A model generated the notes under the pieces. The model was not told the DNA's origin and did not search any database. It worked only from the letters and a program-made list of their open reading frames with translations. Positions 36,015-44,665 of a stretch of 64,000 bases of DNA are shown here, in pieces. A program made the position numbers and the translations under genes. The DNA is taken from assembly GCF_027853965.1 (NCBI RefSeq), contig NZ_JAQGLB010000016.1, positions 62,001 through 126,000 of the forward strand, in the 5' to 3' direction. Each line of letters begins with the position of its first letter. Position 1 is the stretch's first letter. Source of the stretch: Saccharopolyspora indica. GTDB lineage: Bacteria > Actinomycetota > Actinomycetes > Mycobacteriales > Pseudonocardiaceae.

Positions 36015-36554
36015 ATGCCGGTCGGGCGCGCATCGGATCCGCGGAGGCGCAGCCAGGGGGAGACCCCGGCGCAGCGCCGGGCCGAGCGCGCCCGCCGGAA
36101 CGCCGCCGGCGGCAAGAGCTCGGGCAAGCGGCCGGGGCGGCAGTCGTCGTCCCGGCCCCGCCCGAGGTCGAGCACCGGTGGTGCGTTCAAGCTCTCCTCG
36201 ACGCGCCGGGCCGCCGGGCTGGCCATGCTGTTCTGCGTGATGGCGCTGAGCGTTTCGGTGCCGTTGCGCACCTACTTGAGCCAGCGCGCCGACCTGAGCG
36301 CGCAGGAGCAGCAGATCGCCGACCTGACGCAGCAGGTCGGCGATCTGGAGAAGCGCAAGGAAGAGCTCTCGGACCCGGCCCAGCTGGAGGCCGAGGCGCG
36401 GGCCAGGCTCGGGTACGTCCGGCCCGGCGAGACGCCCTACATCGTGCAGGTGCCCACCGCACCGGCCCCGCCGCCGCCTCCCGCGGAGTCCGCCGACGAC
36501 GGCCTGCCGTGGTACGAAGAGCTCTGGAATTCGGTCACTGGGAAGGAATCTTGA
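36015..36554 (+). CDS. ftsB: Septum formation initiator FtsB/DivIC
   Basis: Bitopic division protein that joins FtsL and FtsQ in the divisome and helps activate septal peptidoglycan synthesis. Of 179 residues, the first 60 are basic and disordered, as in other actinobacteria. Residues 66-87 form one membrane helix, and residues 92-120 form a coiled coil (SAQEQQIADLTQQVGDLEKR). The typical ARLGYVRPGE motif follows near 130-139. The C-terminal tail is proline-rich. It begins 3 bp after the eno stop and overlaps the next gene by 4 bp. Confidence 0.93.
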   Translation: MPVGRASDPRRRSQGETPAQRRAERARRNAAGGKSSGKRPGRQSSSRPRPRSSTGGAFKLSSTRRAAGLAMLFCVMALSVSVPLRTYLSQRADLSAQEQQIADLTQQVGDLEKRKEELSDPAQLEAEARARLGYVRPGETPYIVQVPTAPAPPPPPAESADDGLPWYEELWNSVTGKES

Positions 36555-37057
36555 CGTTGAACTCGGGTGCGCCGGCGATCAGCGACGCCGACCGGGAATG
36601 CATCCGCAGGCAGCTCGGCCGCCCGCCGCGCGGCCTGCACGCGATCGCGGCCCGCGACGCGGCCGGTGAGCCGACGGTGGTGCAGACCTGGCCGCGGCTG
36701 GAGGACGGCACCCCCTTCCCGACGCTGTACTACTTGACCGCGCCGCAGCTGGTCTCGCACGCCTCGACCTTCGAGGCGGAAGGCCTGATGCGGGAGATGC
36801 AGGACCGGCTGGCCGACGACGCCGAGCTGGCCGAGCGGTACCAGCGGGCGCACGACTCCTACCTGGCGGAGCGCAACGCGCTGGAGTCCCTCGGCACCGA
36901 GGTCAGCGCGGGCGGCATGCCGGACCGCGTCAAGTGCCTCCACGTGCACATCGCCCACGCCCTGGCCAAGGGCCCCGGGGTGAACCCGTTCGGCGACGAG
37001 GCGCTGGAGCTGATCGCCGAGCGCTGGCCGGAGCACCGCTACCTCCTCAACCGCTGA
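36551..37057 (+). CDS. DUF501 family protein (Rv1025 counterpart)
   Basis: 168-residue cytoplasmic protein of unknown function, conserved next to ftsB and ppx in actinobacteria. Recognisable motifs are RRQLGRPPRGLHAIAARDA near the start, TPFPTLYYLTAP in the middle and RVKCLHVHIAHALAKGPGVN near the end; the conserved Cys/His in CLHVHIAH could bind metal. The TTG at 36551 follows GGAAGGAATC and overlaps the ftsB stop, implying translational coupling with a divisome gene. A second TTG two codons on is possible. Confidence 0.88.
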   Translation: MTLNSGAPAISDADRECIRRQLGRPPRGLHAIAARDAAGEPTVVQTWPRLEDGTPFPTLYYLTAPQLVSHASTFEAEGLMREMQDRLADDAELAERYQRAHDSYLAERNALESLGTEVSAGGMPDRVKCLHVHIAHALAKGPGVNPFGDEALELIAERWPEHRYLLNR

Positions 37058-37302
37058 CCGCGTTCACGACCGTCCCAGCGGTGCCGAGCTTCGTCGATTT
37101 CGCTTGAAATTGGCGACCTCGTTACTGCACGCTCCGTACCCCCGCAAAGCAACCACCTACCGCTTCGAACCCAAAACCGACCCCATGACTCAACCGGCCC
37201 CGTCACCCCACCGACTCCACCCCGCTATTACCGCCGATCATCAGGTCTCTCACCCCCACGAACACGACGTATGAGCCTGAAATCGCGTCGCGTTCCTCGC
37301 CG

Positions 37303-38916
37303 TCAGCGGGCCGGGGCGATGCGGTCGACGAGAGCGCGGGCGCCGGGGATCGGGGTCGCGCCGAAGGTGCGGGCCGCCGGGCCGAGGCGGGTCGCCGCGA
37401 AGGACTCCGCGACGTTGGTCGGGGCGTAGCGCAGGAGCAGCGAGGCCTGGAGGACGAGGGCGAGCAGCTCCGCCAGGGCTCGGGCCCGTTCCGGAGCCGG
37501 GGCGTCGAGTTCGGCTCGGAGCCGGTGCAGAGCCGCGTCGTAGTGCGAGTTCGCGCCCGCCGCCGCGTCCAGCTCCGCGTCGATCGCGTCCCTTGTGGAC
37601 GGTTGTTTCCCCAGCGCCCGCAGCAGGTCCAGGGCGGTGACGTTGCCCGAGCCCTCCCAGATCGACATCAGCGGCGCCTCCCGGTACAGGCGCGGCATGC
37701 CGGATTCCTCGACGTAACCGTTGCCGCCCAGGCATTCCAGCGCTTCGGCGACCACCGCGGGAGCGCGCTTGCAGACGTAGAACTTCGCCGCCGGGAGCGC
37801 CAGGCGCAGCAGATCGTGCTCGCCCTGCTCCACCGCCGCGGCCAGGCGCATCGCCAGCGTCGTCGCGGCTTCGGACTCCAGCGCCAGATCGGCCAGCACG
37901 TTCTGCATCAGCGGGAGGTCCACCAGGCGCTCGCCGAAAGCGCTGCGGTGCTGCACGTGGTGGGCCGCCTCGGACAGCGCGACGCGGATGTTGGCCGCCG
38001 AGCCCAGCACGCAGTCCATCCTGGTCATCGACACCATCTCGATGATGCAGCGGACGCCCCGGCCCTCCTCGCCGATCAGGTGGCCGATCGCGCCGGTGTA
38101 CTCCAGCTCGGCCGAGGCGTTGGCCTTGTTGCCCAGCTTGTCCTTGAGCCGCTGCAGCCGGATCTCGTTGCGGCTGCCGTCCGGCAGCACTCGCGGCACC
38201 AGGAAGCAGCTCAGCCCGCCGGGCGCCTGGGCCAGCGTCAGGAACAGGTCGTTCATCGGCGCCGAGGTGAACCACTTGTGCCCGACCAGCCGGTAGGTGC
38301 CGTCGGCGAGCGGTTCGGCGGTCGTGGAGTTGGCCCGCACGTCCGAGCCGCCCTGCTTCTCGGTCATCGACATGCCGGCCAGCAGCGCCGCCTTCTCCGC
38401 CGGCGGCCGCAGCCCGAAGTCGTACTCCGTCGCGGCGAGCTTCGGCACGAACTCGGCGGCCAGCTCGGGGTTGTAGCGCAGCGCGGGCACCGCTGAGTAC
38501 GTCATGGAGATCGGGCAGCTGTGCCCCGGCTCCACCTGCGACCACAGGTAGAAGCCCGCCGCGCGGCGCAGGTGCGCGCCGGGCCCGCGCGTCCACGGCG
38601 CGGCGTGCAGCCCGTGCTCGACGGCGCGCGACATCAGCCAGTGCCAGGACGGGTGGAACTCCACCTCGTCGACCCGGTTGCCGTAGCGGTCGTGGGTGCG
38701 CAGCTGCGGCGGGTTCTCGTTGGCGAGCCTGCCGTGCTCGCGCGCCTCCGCCGACCCGGCCTCCCTGGCCAGCGCGGTGAGGTCCCCGACGGCGTAGCGG
38801 GTGAGCGCCGAGCCCAGCGCCGGGTCGCAGGCCAGCGGGTCGAATCCGGACAGCGGTGGTGGCTGGTTGGCCACCTGGTGGGTGCCGAACACGCGCGGCT
38901 CGTCGGTGAGCGTCAT
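37303..38916 (-). CDS. Acyl-CoA dehydrogenase family protein, AidB-like
   Basis: 537-residue FAD flavoprotein of the AidB/isovaleryl-CoA-dehydrogenase-like branch. Typical are GMSMTEKQGGSDVRANST near residue 183, HKWFTSAPMNDLFLTLAQ and the C-terminal IWEGSGNVTALDLLR. AidB of E. coli belongs to the alkylation-damage response, but its true substrate is unclear and most relatives are uncharacterised. ATG 38916 gives the usual N terminus (DEPRVFGTHQVANQPPPL). It is inserted against the strand between DUF501 and the third transglycosylase, breaking the eno-ppx block. Confidence 0.88.
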   Translation of the reverse strand: MTLTDEPRVFGTHQVANQPPPLSGFDPLACDPALGSALTRYAVGDLTALAREAGSAEAREHGRLANENPPQLRTHDRYGNRVDEVEFHPSWHWLMSRAVEHGLHAAPWTRGPGAHLRRAAGFYLWSQVEPGHSCPISMTYSAVPALRYNPELAAEFVPKLAATEYDFGLRPPAEKAALLAGMSMTEKQGGSDVRANSTTAEPLADGTYRLVGHKWFTSAPMNDLFLTLAQAPGGLSCFLVPRVLPDGSRNEIRLQRLKDKLGNKANASAELEYTGAIGHLIGEEGRGVRCIIEMVSMTRMDCVLGSAANIRVALSEAAHHVQHRSAFGERLVDLPLMQNVLADLALESEAATTLAMRLAAAVEQGEHDLLRLALPAAKFYVCKRAPAVVAEALECLGGNGYVEESGMPRLYREAPLMSIWEGSGNVTALDLLRALGKQPSTRDAIDAELDAAAGANSHYDAALHRLRAELDAPAPERARALAELLALVLQASLLLRYAPTNVAESFAATRLGPAARTFGATPIPGARALVDRIAPAR

Positions 38917-39113
38917 GTCCGGAGCGTAGGCAGATCGCGCCCGCCGAGCGGGAAATCGGTGGATCGCACCGCCCGGACGGAGCAGTCGGAGCACGGGTCG
39001 GGCATTCGGCCAGCCGTCCGGGTGACCTCCCGGCCCGCCATCCGGCGATCGTCCACCTGGTGGTGTATCCAGGAGGCCATTCGTTTTCGCGGTCCACGTC
39101 GGGGGATGGACTA

Positions 39114-40817
39114 GTGACGGCTCGCAGCAAGCGCCACGGGAAGCACATGTGGAAAACGGCTCCGCTGTTCGGCGGGATGGCCAGGCAACGGGCGCGGAGG
39201 TGGGTCGCGGTCACCGCGCTGACGCCTGCGCTGCTGCTCCCGGTGACGCTGGTCGGAGCGTCCAGCTCCTTCCTCGCGGCACCGCAGGCCCCGCCGGGTG
39301 AGCGGACCGATCCGCGCGAGCTGGGCGTGACCGGTCAGCTCCCGCAGGCGCCGCAACCCGGCCCCGACCTGCTGGGACAGGCGGGCGATCCGCGCGAGCT
39401 GGCCGGTGGCGCCGAACGTCCGATCGACCTGCCCGCCGGTCCGCTCGGCATCCCAGCGCCCGTGCTGATCGCCTACCACCAGGCCGCGGACGCGGCGAAC
39501 CGGAGCGCTCCGGGTTGCGGGCTGCACTGGTCGGTGCTGGCGTCGATCGGCCGCATCGAATCGGGCCACGCCCGTTCCGGCAGCGTCGACCTGCTGGGCA
39601 CCACGGTGCGCGCGATCCTCGGCCCGCGGTTGTCCGGCGGTCCCGGGATCGCGGCGATCCCGGACACCGACGGCGGCGCGCTCGACGGCGACCCGGTGTG
39701 GGACCGCGCGGTCGGGCCGATGCAGTTCATCCCGTCGACCTGGCGGAAGTTCGCGGTGGACGGCAACGCCGACGGTGCCGCCAGCCCGCACAACGTCCAC
39801 GACGCGGCCGCCGCCGCGGGGCAGTACCTCTGCAGCGGCGGCGGTGACCTGAGCGCGCCGCGCGAGCTGGCCTCGGCGGTGTTCCGCTACAACCACTCCG
39901 AGAGCTACGTGCGCACGGTGCTGGTCTGGGCGGCGGCCTACGCGAACGGCGTGACGCCGACGCCCTCGGAGCTGGCGCCGGAGGTCGACGACGTGCTCGC
40001 CGGCGAACGCCTGCCCGACGGCCCGGCCGTGCTGGCCCTGCCCGCCGAACCCGTCGCGCCTCCCGCGCCACCGGCACCGTCGTCCGGGCCGCCCGTGCCG
40101 TCCGGCGAGCCGCCGATTCCGTCCGGGGAGATGCCGACGCCGACCGGTGGTCCGGTGGCGCAGGCCGGTGAGATCAGCGTGGCGCCGCCGACGATCCCGG
40201 AGCCGACTCCGCCGAACCTGACCCCGTCGCCGTCCGCGCCCCCGTCCACCGACACCTCCGCGCCGCAGCCGACCGCTCCCGGAGCCCCGCCACCCGCAAC
40301 CGAACCCGGCGCACCGCCGCCTGGAACCGGTGCTCCGTCGGAACCGGGCGCTCCGCCGCCCGCGTCCGGCCCCGGCACCCCGCCGCCCGTCGCGGGACCG
40401 GTGCCGCCCGCCGCACCTCCGGCATCGGAGCCCGTTCCGCCGGCCCCCGGCACCCCGCCGCCCGACGCGAAACCGGTGCCGCCCGCCGTAACCCCACCAT
40501 CGGAAACCGCTCCGCCGACCCCCGGCGCACCGCCGTTGGCACCGCCGTCCGGCGTTGCGCCGCCGCCACCGTCCGTCACCGAGCCGTTGCCCGAAACGGG
40601 CGACCCCGCTCCGCCGCCCGTCGAGTCCTCGGGCACTTGCGATCCGGCCGTGCTGCGCCGCGGCGAGTTCGTCGCCGAGCAGCCTGCGCCGGGCACCTCG
40701 ATCGCGCCGGGGACCACCGATCCGGCCACCCTGGTGCCGGGCCAGGAGGTCTTCGTCCAGCTCGGCCCGGGGGCCTTCGCGACCTGCACAACGGGAATTC
40801 CCACGCCTCCGCGGTGA
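39114..40817 (+). CDS. Lytic transglycosylase-like protein with long proline-rich tail, paralogue 3
   Basis: 567-residue exported protein. A hydrophobic segment near residues 25-45 follows a basic start. The SLT-like domain has its presumed catalytic glutamate in SIGRIESGHA at about residue 149 and the block DTDGGALDGDPVWDRAVGPM, then QFIPSTW. Unlike the paralogues at 32020 and 32866 it continues with about 190 residues of Pro/Ala/Gly/Ser-rich low-complexity sequence (for example GAPPPATEPGAPPPGTG). It ends with a small two-cysteine domain. The tail may span the cell wall. The GTG at 39114 is preferred over an upstream GTG. Confidence 0.85.
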   Translation: MTARSKRHGKHMWKTAPLFGGMARQRARRWVAVTALTPALLLPVTLVGASSSFLAAPQAPPGERTDPRELGVTGQLPQAPQPGPDLLGQAGDPRELAGGAERPIDLPAGPLGIPAPVLIAYHQAADAANRSAPGCGLHWSVLASIGRIESGHARSGSVDLLGTTVRAILGPRLSGGPGIAAIPDTDGGALDGDPVWDRAVGPMQFIPSTWRKFAVDGNADGAASPHNVHDAAAAAGQYLCSGGGDLSAPRELASAVFRYNHSESYVRTVLVWAAAYANGVTPTPSELAPEVDDVLAGERLPDGPAVLALPAEPVAPPAPPAPSSGPPVPSGEPPIPSGEMPTPTGGPVAQAGEISVAPPTIPEPTPPNLTPSPSAPPSTDTSAPQPTAPGAPPPATEPGAPPPGTGAPSEPGAPPPASGPGTPPPVAGPVPPAAPPASEPVPPAPGTPPPDAKPVPPAVTPPSETAPPTPGAPPLAPPSGVAPPPPSVTEPLPETGDPAPPPVESSGTCDPAVLRRGEFVAEQPAPGTSIAPGTTDPATLVPGQEVFVQLGPGAFATCTTGIPTPPR

Positions 40818-40828
40818 GCTCCGCAGGG

Positions 40829-40855
40829 CTTGCCGGGCCCGGTGGACCCGGCAAG
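40829..40855 (+). terminator. Hairpin between transglycosylase 3 and ppx
   Basis: 9-bp stem CTTGCCGGG/CCCGGCAAG (40829-40837, 40847-40855) with a 9-nt loop, 11 bp after the stop. Confidence 0.6.
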
Positions 40856-40897
40856 TAGCGTGGACATCAGGGCTGCGCGAAGCGGAGGAGGACTCGG

Positions 40898-41851
40898 ATG
40901 TCACGGGTTGCGGCGATCGACTGCGGGACGAACTCGATCCGGCTGCTGGTGGCCGATGTGACGGTGCATGACGACGGTCGGCGCGATCTGCGCGACGTGT
41001 ACCGCGGGATGCGGATCGTCCGCCTCGGCCAGGGCGTGGACGCCACCGGGCGGCTCGCCGACGAGGCGTTGGAGCGGACCAGGGCGGCGCTGGCCGACTA
41101 CGCCGCGATCGCCGTCCGCAAGGGCGTCGAGCGGATCCGCATGGTGGCGACCTCGGCGACCAGGGACGCGGCCAACCGCGAGGACTTCTTCGCCATGGTG
41201 CGGGACACGCTCGGCGTCGACGCCGAGGTGATCAGCGGCGACGAGGAGGCCCGGCTGTCGTTCACCGGCGCGGTCGGCGACCTCGACCCGCTGGACGGCC
41301 CGTTCGTGGTCACCGACGTCGGCGGCGGTTCCACCGAGGTCGTGGTCGGCACCTGGGACGGCGTGCGCGCCGACATCGCGGCCGCGCACTCGGCCGACGT
41401 GGGCTGCGTGCGGCTGACCGAGCGCTGCCTGCACACCGATCCGCCCACCGACGAGGAGGTGCGGGAGGCGGAGAAGGTGGCCCGGCAGGTGCTCGACGAG
41501 GCGTTCGCCGCGGTGGACTGCTCGGGCGCGAAGACCTGGGTCGGGGTCGCCGGAACTGCGACCACCTTGTCGGCGATCGCGCAGGACCTACCGGAATACG
41601 ACCCGGCGGCAATTCATCTTTCCCGTATTTCCCAGAGCCGGGTCGAACGAATCACCGAAGATCTGCTCGGCATGTCGCACGATGAACGCTCCGCAATCGG
41701 TTCGATGCACCCCGGGAGGGTGGACGTCATCGGCGGTGGTGCGCTGGTGATCAAGGTTCTCGCGGAGGAATTGGCGGAGCGGGCCGGGATTACCGGGGTT
41801 ACTGTCAGTGAGCACGACATCCTCGACGGTATAGCCCTGTCTATCAGCTAG
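40898..41851 (+). CDS. ppx: Exopolyphosphatase/guanosine pentaphosphatase (Ppx/GppA)
   Basis: Releases phosphate from polyphosphate or converts pppGpp to ppGpp. The 317-residue protein has the actin-like phosphate loop AAIDCGTNSIRLLVADV at the start, IRMVATSATRDAANREDFF, the second phosphate motif VVTDVGGGSTEVVVG near residue 140 and GVAGTATTLSAIAQ. The short length, without the C-terminal HD-like domains of E. coli Ppx, is that of the mycobacterial Rv1026 type placed after DUF501. ATG 40898 follows GGAGGAGGAC. Confidence 0.94.
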   Translation: MSRVAAIDCGTNSIRLLVADVTVHDDGRRDLRDVYRGMRIVRLGQGVDATGRLADEALERTRAALADYAAIAVRKGVERIRMVATSATRDAANREDFFAMVRDTLGVDAEVISGDEEARLSFTGAVGDLDPLDGPFVVTDVGGGSTEVVVGTWDGVRADIAAAHSADVGCVRLTERCLHTDPPTDEEVREAEKVARQVLDEAFAAVDCSGAKTWVGVAGTATTLSAIAQDLPEYDPAAIHLSRISQSRVERITEDLLGMSHDERSAIGSMHPGRVDVIGGGALVIKVLAEELAERAGITGVTVSEHDILDGIALSIS

Positions 41852-41897
41852 TTCTCACCATGTGGAAGTCAGATTCCATCTTTTGGGTGACAACTGT

Positions 41898-41913
41898 TCT
41901 GAATCGAATCAGA
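41898..41913. promoter_or_regulatory. Imperfect palindrome upstream of the peptide importer operon
   Basis: TCTGAATCGAATCAGA (one mismatched pair) lies 145 bp before the dppA ATG in an unusually AT-rich 206-bp intergenic stretch that should hold the operon promoter. The regulator is unknown. Confidence 0.35.
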
Positions 41914-42057
41914 AAGTGACGGATTTGTGACAGTGCACCGGAGTGATCTGGTTCTCCCTTATGTTTACGCTCGTCTGACGCGGCGGTGAATGATCCGCTG
42001 CGCGTGATGCCCTGGGAATGAACCTCCGGGGAGCGCGTGGAAACAGGAGGACGCTAA

Positions 42058-43674
42058 ATGCGGAAACGACGCTTGGTCGCCTGGGTCGCGGCCCCGCTCG
42101 CGGTGGGGTTGTTCGCCAGCGCCTGCGGCGGTGGCGGTGGTGCCCAGGCCGGTGACGGCATCGTCTCGGTCAACCACACCGAGCCCGAGAACCCGCTGGT
42201 GCCGAGCAACACCACCGAGACCGGTGGTGGCAACGTGCTGAAGGCGATGTTCACCGGCCTGGTCGACTACGACGAGAAGACGACCGAGCCGTACAACGCG
42301 GTCGCCGAGTCGATCGACACGACCGACAACAAGGTCTTCAAGATCAAGCTCAAGCCGGGTTGGACCTTCCACGACGGCACGCCGGTCACGTCGAACAGCT
42401 TCGTGAAGGCCTGGAACTTCGCCGCCTACGGCCCGAACGGCCAGTCCGCCACGTCCTTCTTCGAGCACATCGAGGGCTACAAGGAGGTCAACCCGGGCGG
42501 GGAAGAGGGCGATGGCCCGGCTCCCACCGCCAAGGAGATGTCCGGCCTGAAGGTCGTCGACGACCTGAACTTCGAGGTCACCCTCGACGCGCCGTTCGCC
42601 ACCTTCCCGGTGATGCTCGGCTACACCGCGTTCTCGCCGCTGCCGGAGAGCTTCTACGCCGACCAGAAGGCGTTCGAGGAGCACCCGGTCGGCAACGGTC
42701 CGTTCAAGTGGGACTCGCGGCAGCCGAACGCGTTCATCAAGCTCACCAAGTACGACCAGTACGCGGGCAAGAACAAGCCGGCGATCAACGGCATCGAGTT
42801 CCGCATCTACAACGAGCTGGAGACCGCCTACCAGGACCTGGTCTCGGGCAACCTCGACTTCGTCGACCAGCTGCCGCCGTCGGCGATGGTCGGTGACAAG
42901 TGGAAGACCGACCTGCAGGACCGCGGCGAGTCCAAGGCGATCCTGAGCAACAACGCGCTGCAGGTCCCGCTGTACGACCCGAAGTACCAGAACCCGAAGG
43001 TGCGGCAGGCCCTCTCGATGGCCATCGACCGCAAGCAGATCACCTCGACGGTCTTCCAGAACAGCTACGAGCCGGCCACCGGCTGGGTCATCGCCGACGC
43101 CATCCCGGGCTACCAGGCCGGCGGCTGCGGTGAGTTCTGCGAGTTCAACCCGGAGAAGGCCAAGCAGCTGCTGACCGAGGCGGGCTTCCAGGGCCCGGTC
43201 ACCATCACCTCGAACTCCGACGGTGGTCACAAGGAGTGGATCGAGGCGATCTGCGGCCAGTTCAAGAACAACCTGGGCGTGGACTGCGTCTACAACCCGG
43301 TGCCGACGTTCGCCGAGTTCCTGAAGATGCACAAGGAGAACGCCCACAACGGGCCGTTCCGCTTCGGCTGGCTGGGTGACTACCCGGCGGCGGAGACCTT
43401 CCTGGGCAAGATCTACCGCACCGGTGCGTCGTCGAACTACATGCGCTACGACAGCCCCGAGTTCAACGAGGCGATGAACCGCGCTGACCAGGCGCCCAGC
43501 GTGGAAGAGGGCAACAAGCTCTACTTCGAGGCCGAGAAGGTCCTGGCCAAGGACATGCCGTCCATCCCGCTTTGGAACCAGAAGGCCGTCGTCGGCTGGT
43601 CCGACCGGCTGGAAGGTGCGACGGTGACCTTTGACCGGAACTTGAACTTCGAGACGGTCAAGCTGAAGTCCTGA
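42058..43674 (+). CDS. dppA: Peptide ABC importer substrate-binding lipoprotein (DppA/OppA family)
   Basis: Captures peptides outside the membrane for the DppBCDF importer. The 538-residue protein has a signal peptide with lipobox ASAC (Cys23) and the family-5 solute-binding fold: IVSVNHTEPENPLVPSNT near residue 36, the motif DNKVFKIKLKPGWTFHDGTP near 90, and NPKVRQALSMAIDRKQI near 312. ATG 42058 follows AGGAGGACGCTAA. It is the first gene of a five-gene operon. The oligopeptide or dipeptide preference cannot be told from sequence. Confidence 0.94.
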   Translation: MRKRRLVAWVAAPLAVGLFASACGGGGGAQAGDGIVSVNHTEPENPLVPSNTTETGGGNVLKAMFTGLVDYDEKTTEPYNAVAESIDTTDNKVFKIKLKPGWTFHDGTPVTSNSFVKAWNFAAYGPNGQSATSFFEHIEGYKEVNPGGEEGDGPAPTAKEMSGLKVVDDLNFEVTLDAPFATFPVMLGYTAFSPLPESFYADQKAFEEHPVGNGPFKWDSRQPNAFIKLTKYDQYAGKNKPAINGIEFRIYNELETAYQDLVSGNLDFVDQLPPSAMVGDKWKTDLQDRGESKAILSNNALQVPLYDPKYQNPKVRQALSMAIDRKQITSTVFQNSYEPATGWVIADAIPGYQAGGCGEFCEFNPEKAKQLLTEAGFQGPVTITSNSDGGHKEWIEAICGQFKNNLGVDCVYNPVPTFAEFLKMHKENAHNGPFRFGWLGDYPAAETFLGKIYRTGASSNYMRYDSPEFNEAMNRADQAPSVEEGNKLYFEAEKVLAKDMPSIPLWNQKAVVGWSDRLEGATVTFDRNLNFETVKLKS

Positions 43675-43685
43675 TCGGGTGAGTC

Positions 43686-43714
43686 CGGGTCCGGCCCGAT
43701 GCGGGCCGGACCCG
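43686..43714 (+). terminator. Hairpin between dppA and dppB (attenuator candidate)
   Basis: 12-bp perfect stem CGGGTCCGGCCC/GGGCCGGACCCG with a 5-nt loop, 11 bp after the dppA stop. Such hairpins often end or stabilise part of the transcript so that the binding protein is made in excess over the membrane subunits. Confidence 0.7.
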
Positions 43715-43738
43715 ACTTGCGTCCTGGAGGAGGTTGAC

Positions 43739-44665
43739 GTGGGACGCTACGTGCTGCGGCGGTTGCTGCAGCTGATCCCGGTGTTCATCGGGACGACGTT
43801 CATCATCTACGCCCTTATCTGGGCGTTGCCCGGTGATCCGTTCGCCGGCCGCTGCGGGGACCGGCCGTGCCCGCCCGCCTACATCGCGGAGATGACCGAG
43901 AAGTACAACCTGAACGACCCGGTGATCGTTCAGTACTTCAAGTACCTGGGGCAGATCCTCACAGGTGACTTCGGCGAGACGTTCTCGGGCATCGCGGTCA
44001 ACCAGCTGGTTGCCGACGCCTACCCGATCACCCTGCGGCTGGCCGTCGTGGCGCTGGCCTTCGCTGCGCTGATCGGTGTCGGCGCGGGCATCCTGACCGG
44101 TCTGCGCGGGCGCGGGTTCGCCGACAACCTCGTGCTGGTCTCGACCCTGTTCCTGATCTCGCTTCCGGTGTTCGTCACCGGCTTCATCCTGCAGGTCGTG
44201 CTGGGCACCGAGCTGGGCATCATCACGCCGAGCGTGAGCTCCCAGGCCACCTGGGGCGAGCTGATCGTGCCGGGCTTCGTGCTGGGCAGCACGTCGATGG
44301 CCTACGTGGCGCGGCTGACCCGCACCAGCCTGATGGAGAACAAGCGCGCCGACTACGTGCGCACCGCCGTGGCCAAGGGCCTCGAGCCGAAGCGGGTCGT
44401 CGGCGTGCACCTGCTGCGCAACTCGCTGATCCCGGTGATCACGTTCCTGGGCACCGAGCTCGGCGCGCTCATGGGCGGTGCCATCGTCACCGAGGGCATC
44501 TTCAACATTCGGGGCATCGGCGGGCTGGTCTACAAGGCCATCCTCACCAAGGAAGGCACCACGGTCGTCGGCATCGTGACCTTGCTGGTCCTGGTGTACC
44601 TGCTGATGAACCTGCTCGTGGACATGCTCTACGCGGTGCTCGACCCGAGGATCCGATATGACTGA
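43739..44665 (+). CDS. dppB: Peptide ABC importer permease DppB
   Basis: First channel subunit of the peptide importer, 308 residues with six membrane segments. The N-terminal GRYVLRRLLQLIPVFIGTTF is the hallmark of the DppB/OppB family, and the coupling EAA-type loop reads YVRTAVAKGLEPKRVVGVHL near residue 209. A cysteine-containing periplasmic loop (GRCGDRPCPP) near residue 38 is unusual and might form a disulfide. GTG 43739 follows GGAGGAGG. The stop overlaps dppC by 8 bp. Confidence 0.95.
   Translation: MGRYVLRRLLQLIPVFIGTTFIIYALIWALPGDPFAGRCGDRPCPPAYIAEMTEKYNLNDPVIVQYFKYLGQILTGDFGETFSGIAVNQLVADAYPITLRLAVVALAFAALIGVGAGILTGLRGRGFADNLVLVSTLFLISLPVFVTGFILQVVLGTELGIITPSVSSQATWGELIVPGFVLGSTSMAYVARLTRTSLMENKRADYVRTAVAKGLEPKRVVGVHLLRNSLIPVITFLGTELGALMGGAIVTEGIFNIRGIGGLVYKAILTKEGTTVVGIVTLLVLVYLLMNLLVDMLYAVLDPRIRYD

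Noticed and set aside
37092..37115. Degenerate relative of the 62-bp palindromic repeat
   Set aside because: GTCGATTTCG and TGAAATTGGC recall one palindrome, but the arms are mismatched, and the central and second palindromes are missing, so it is too weak to list as a copy.
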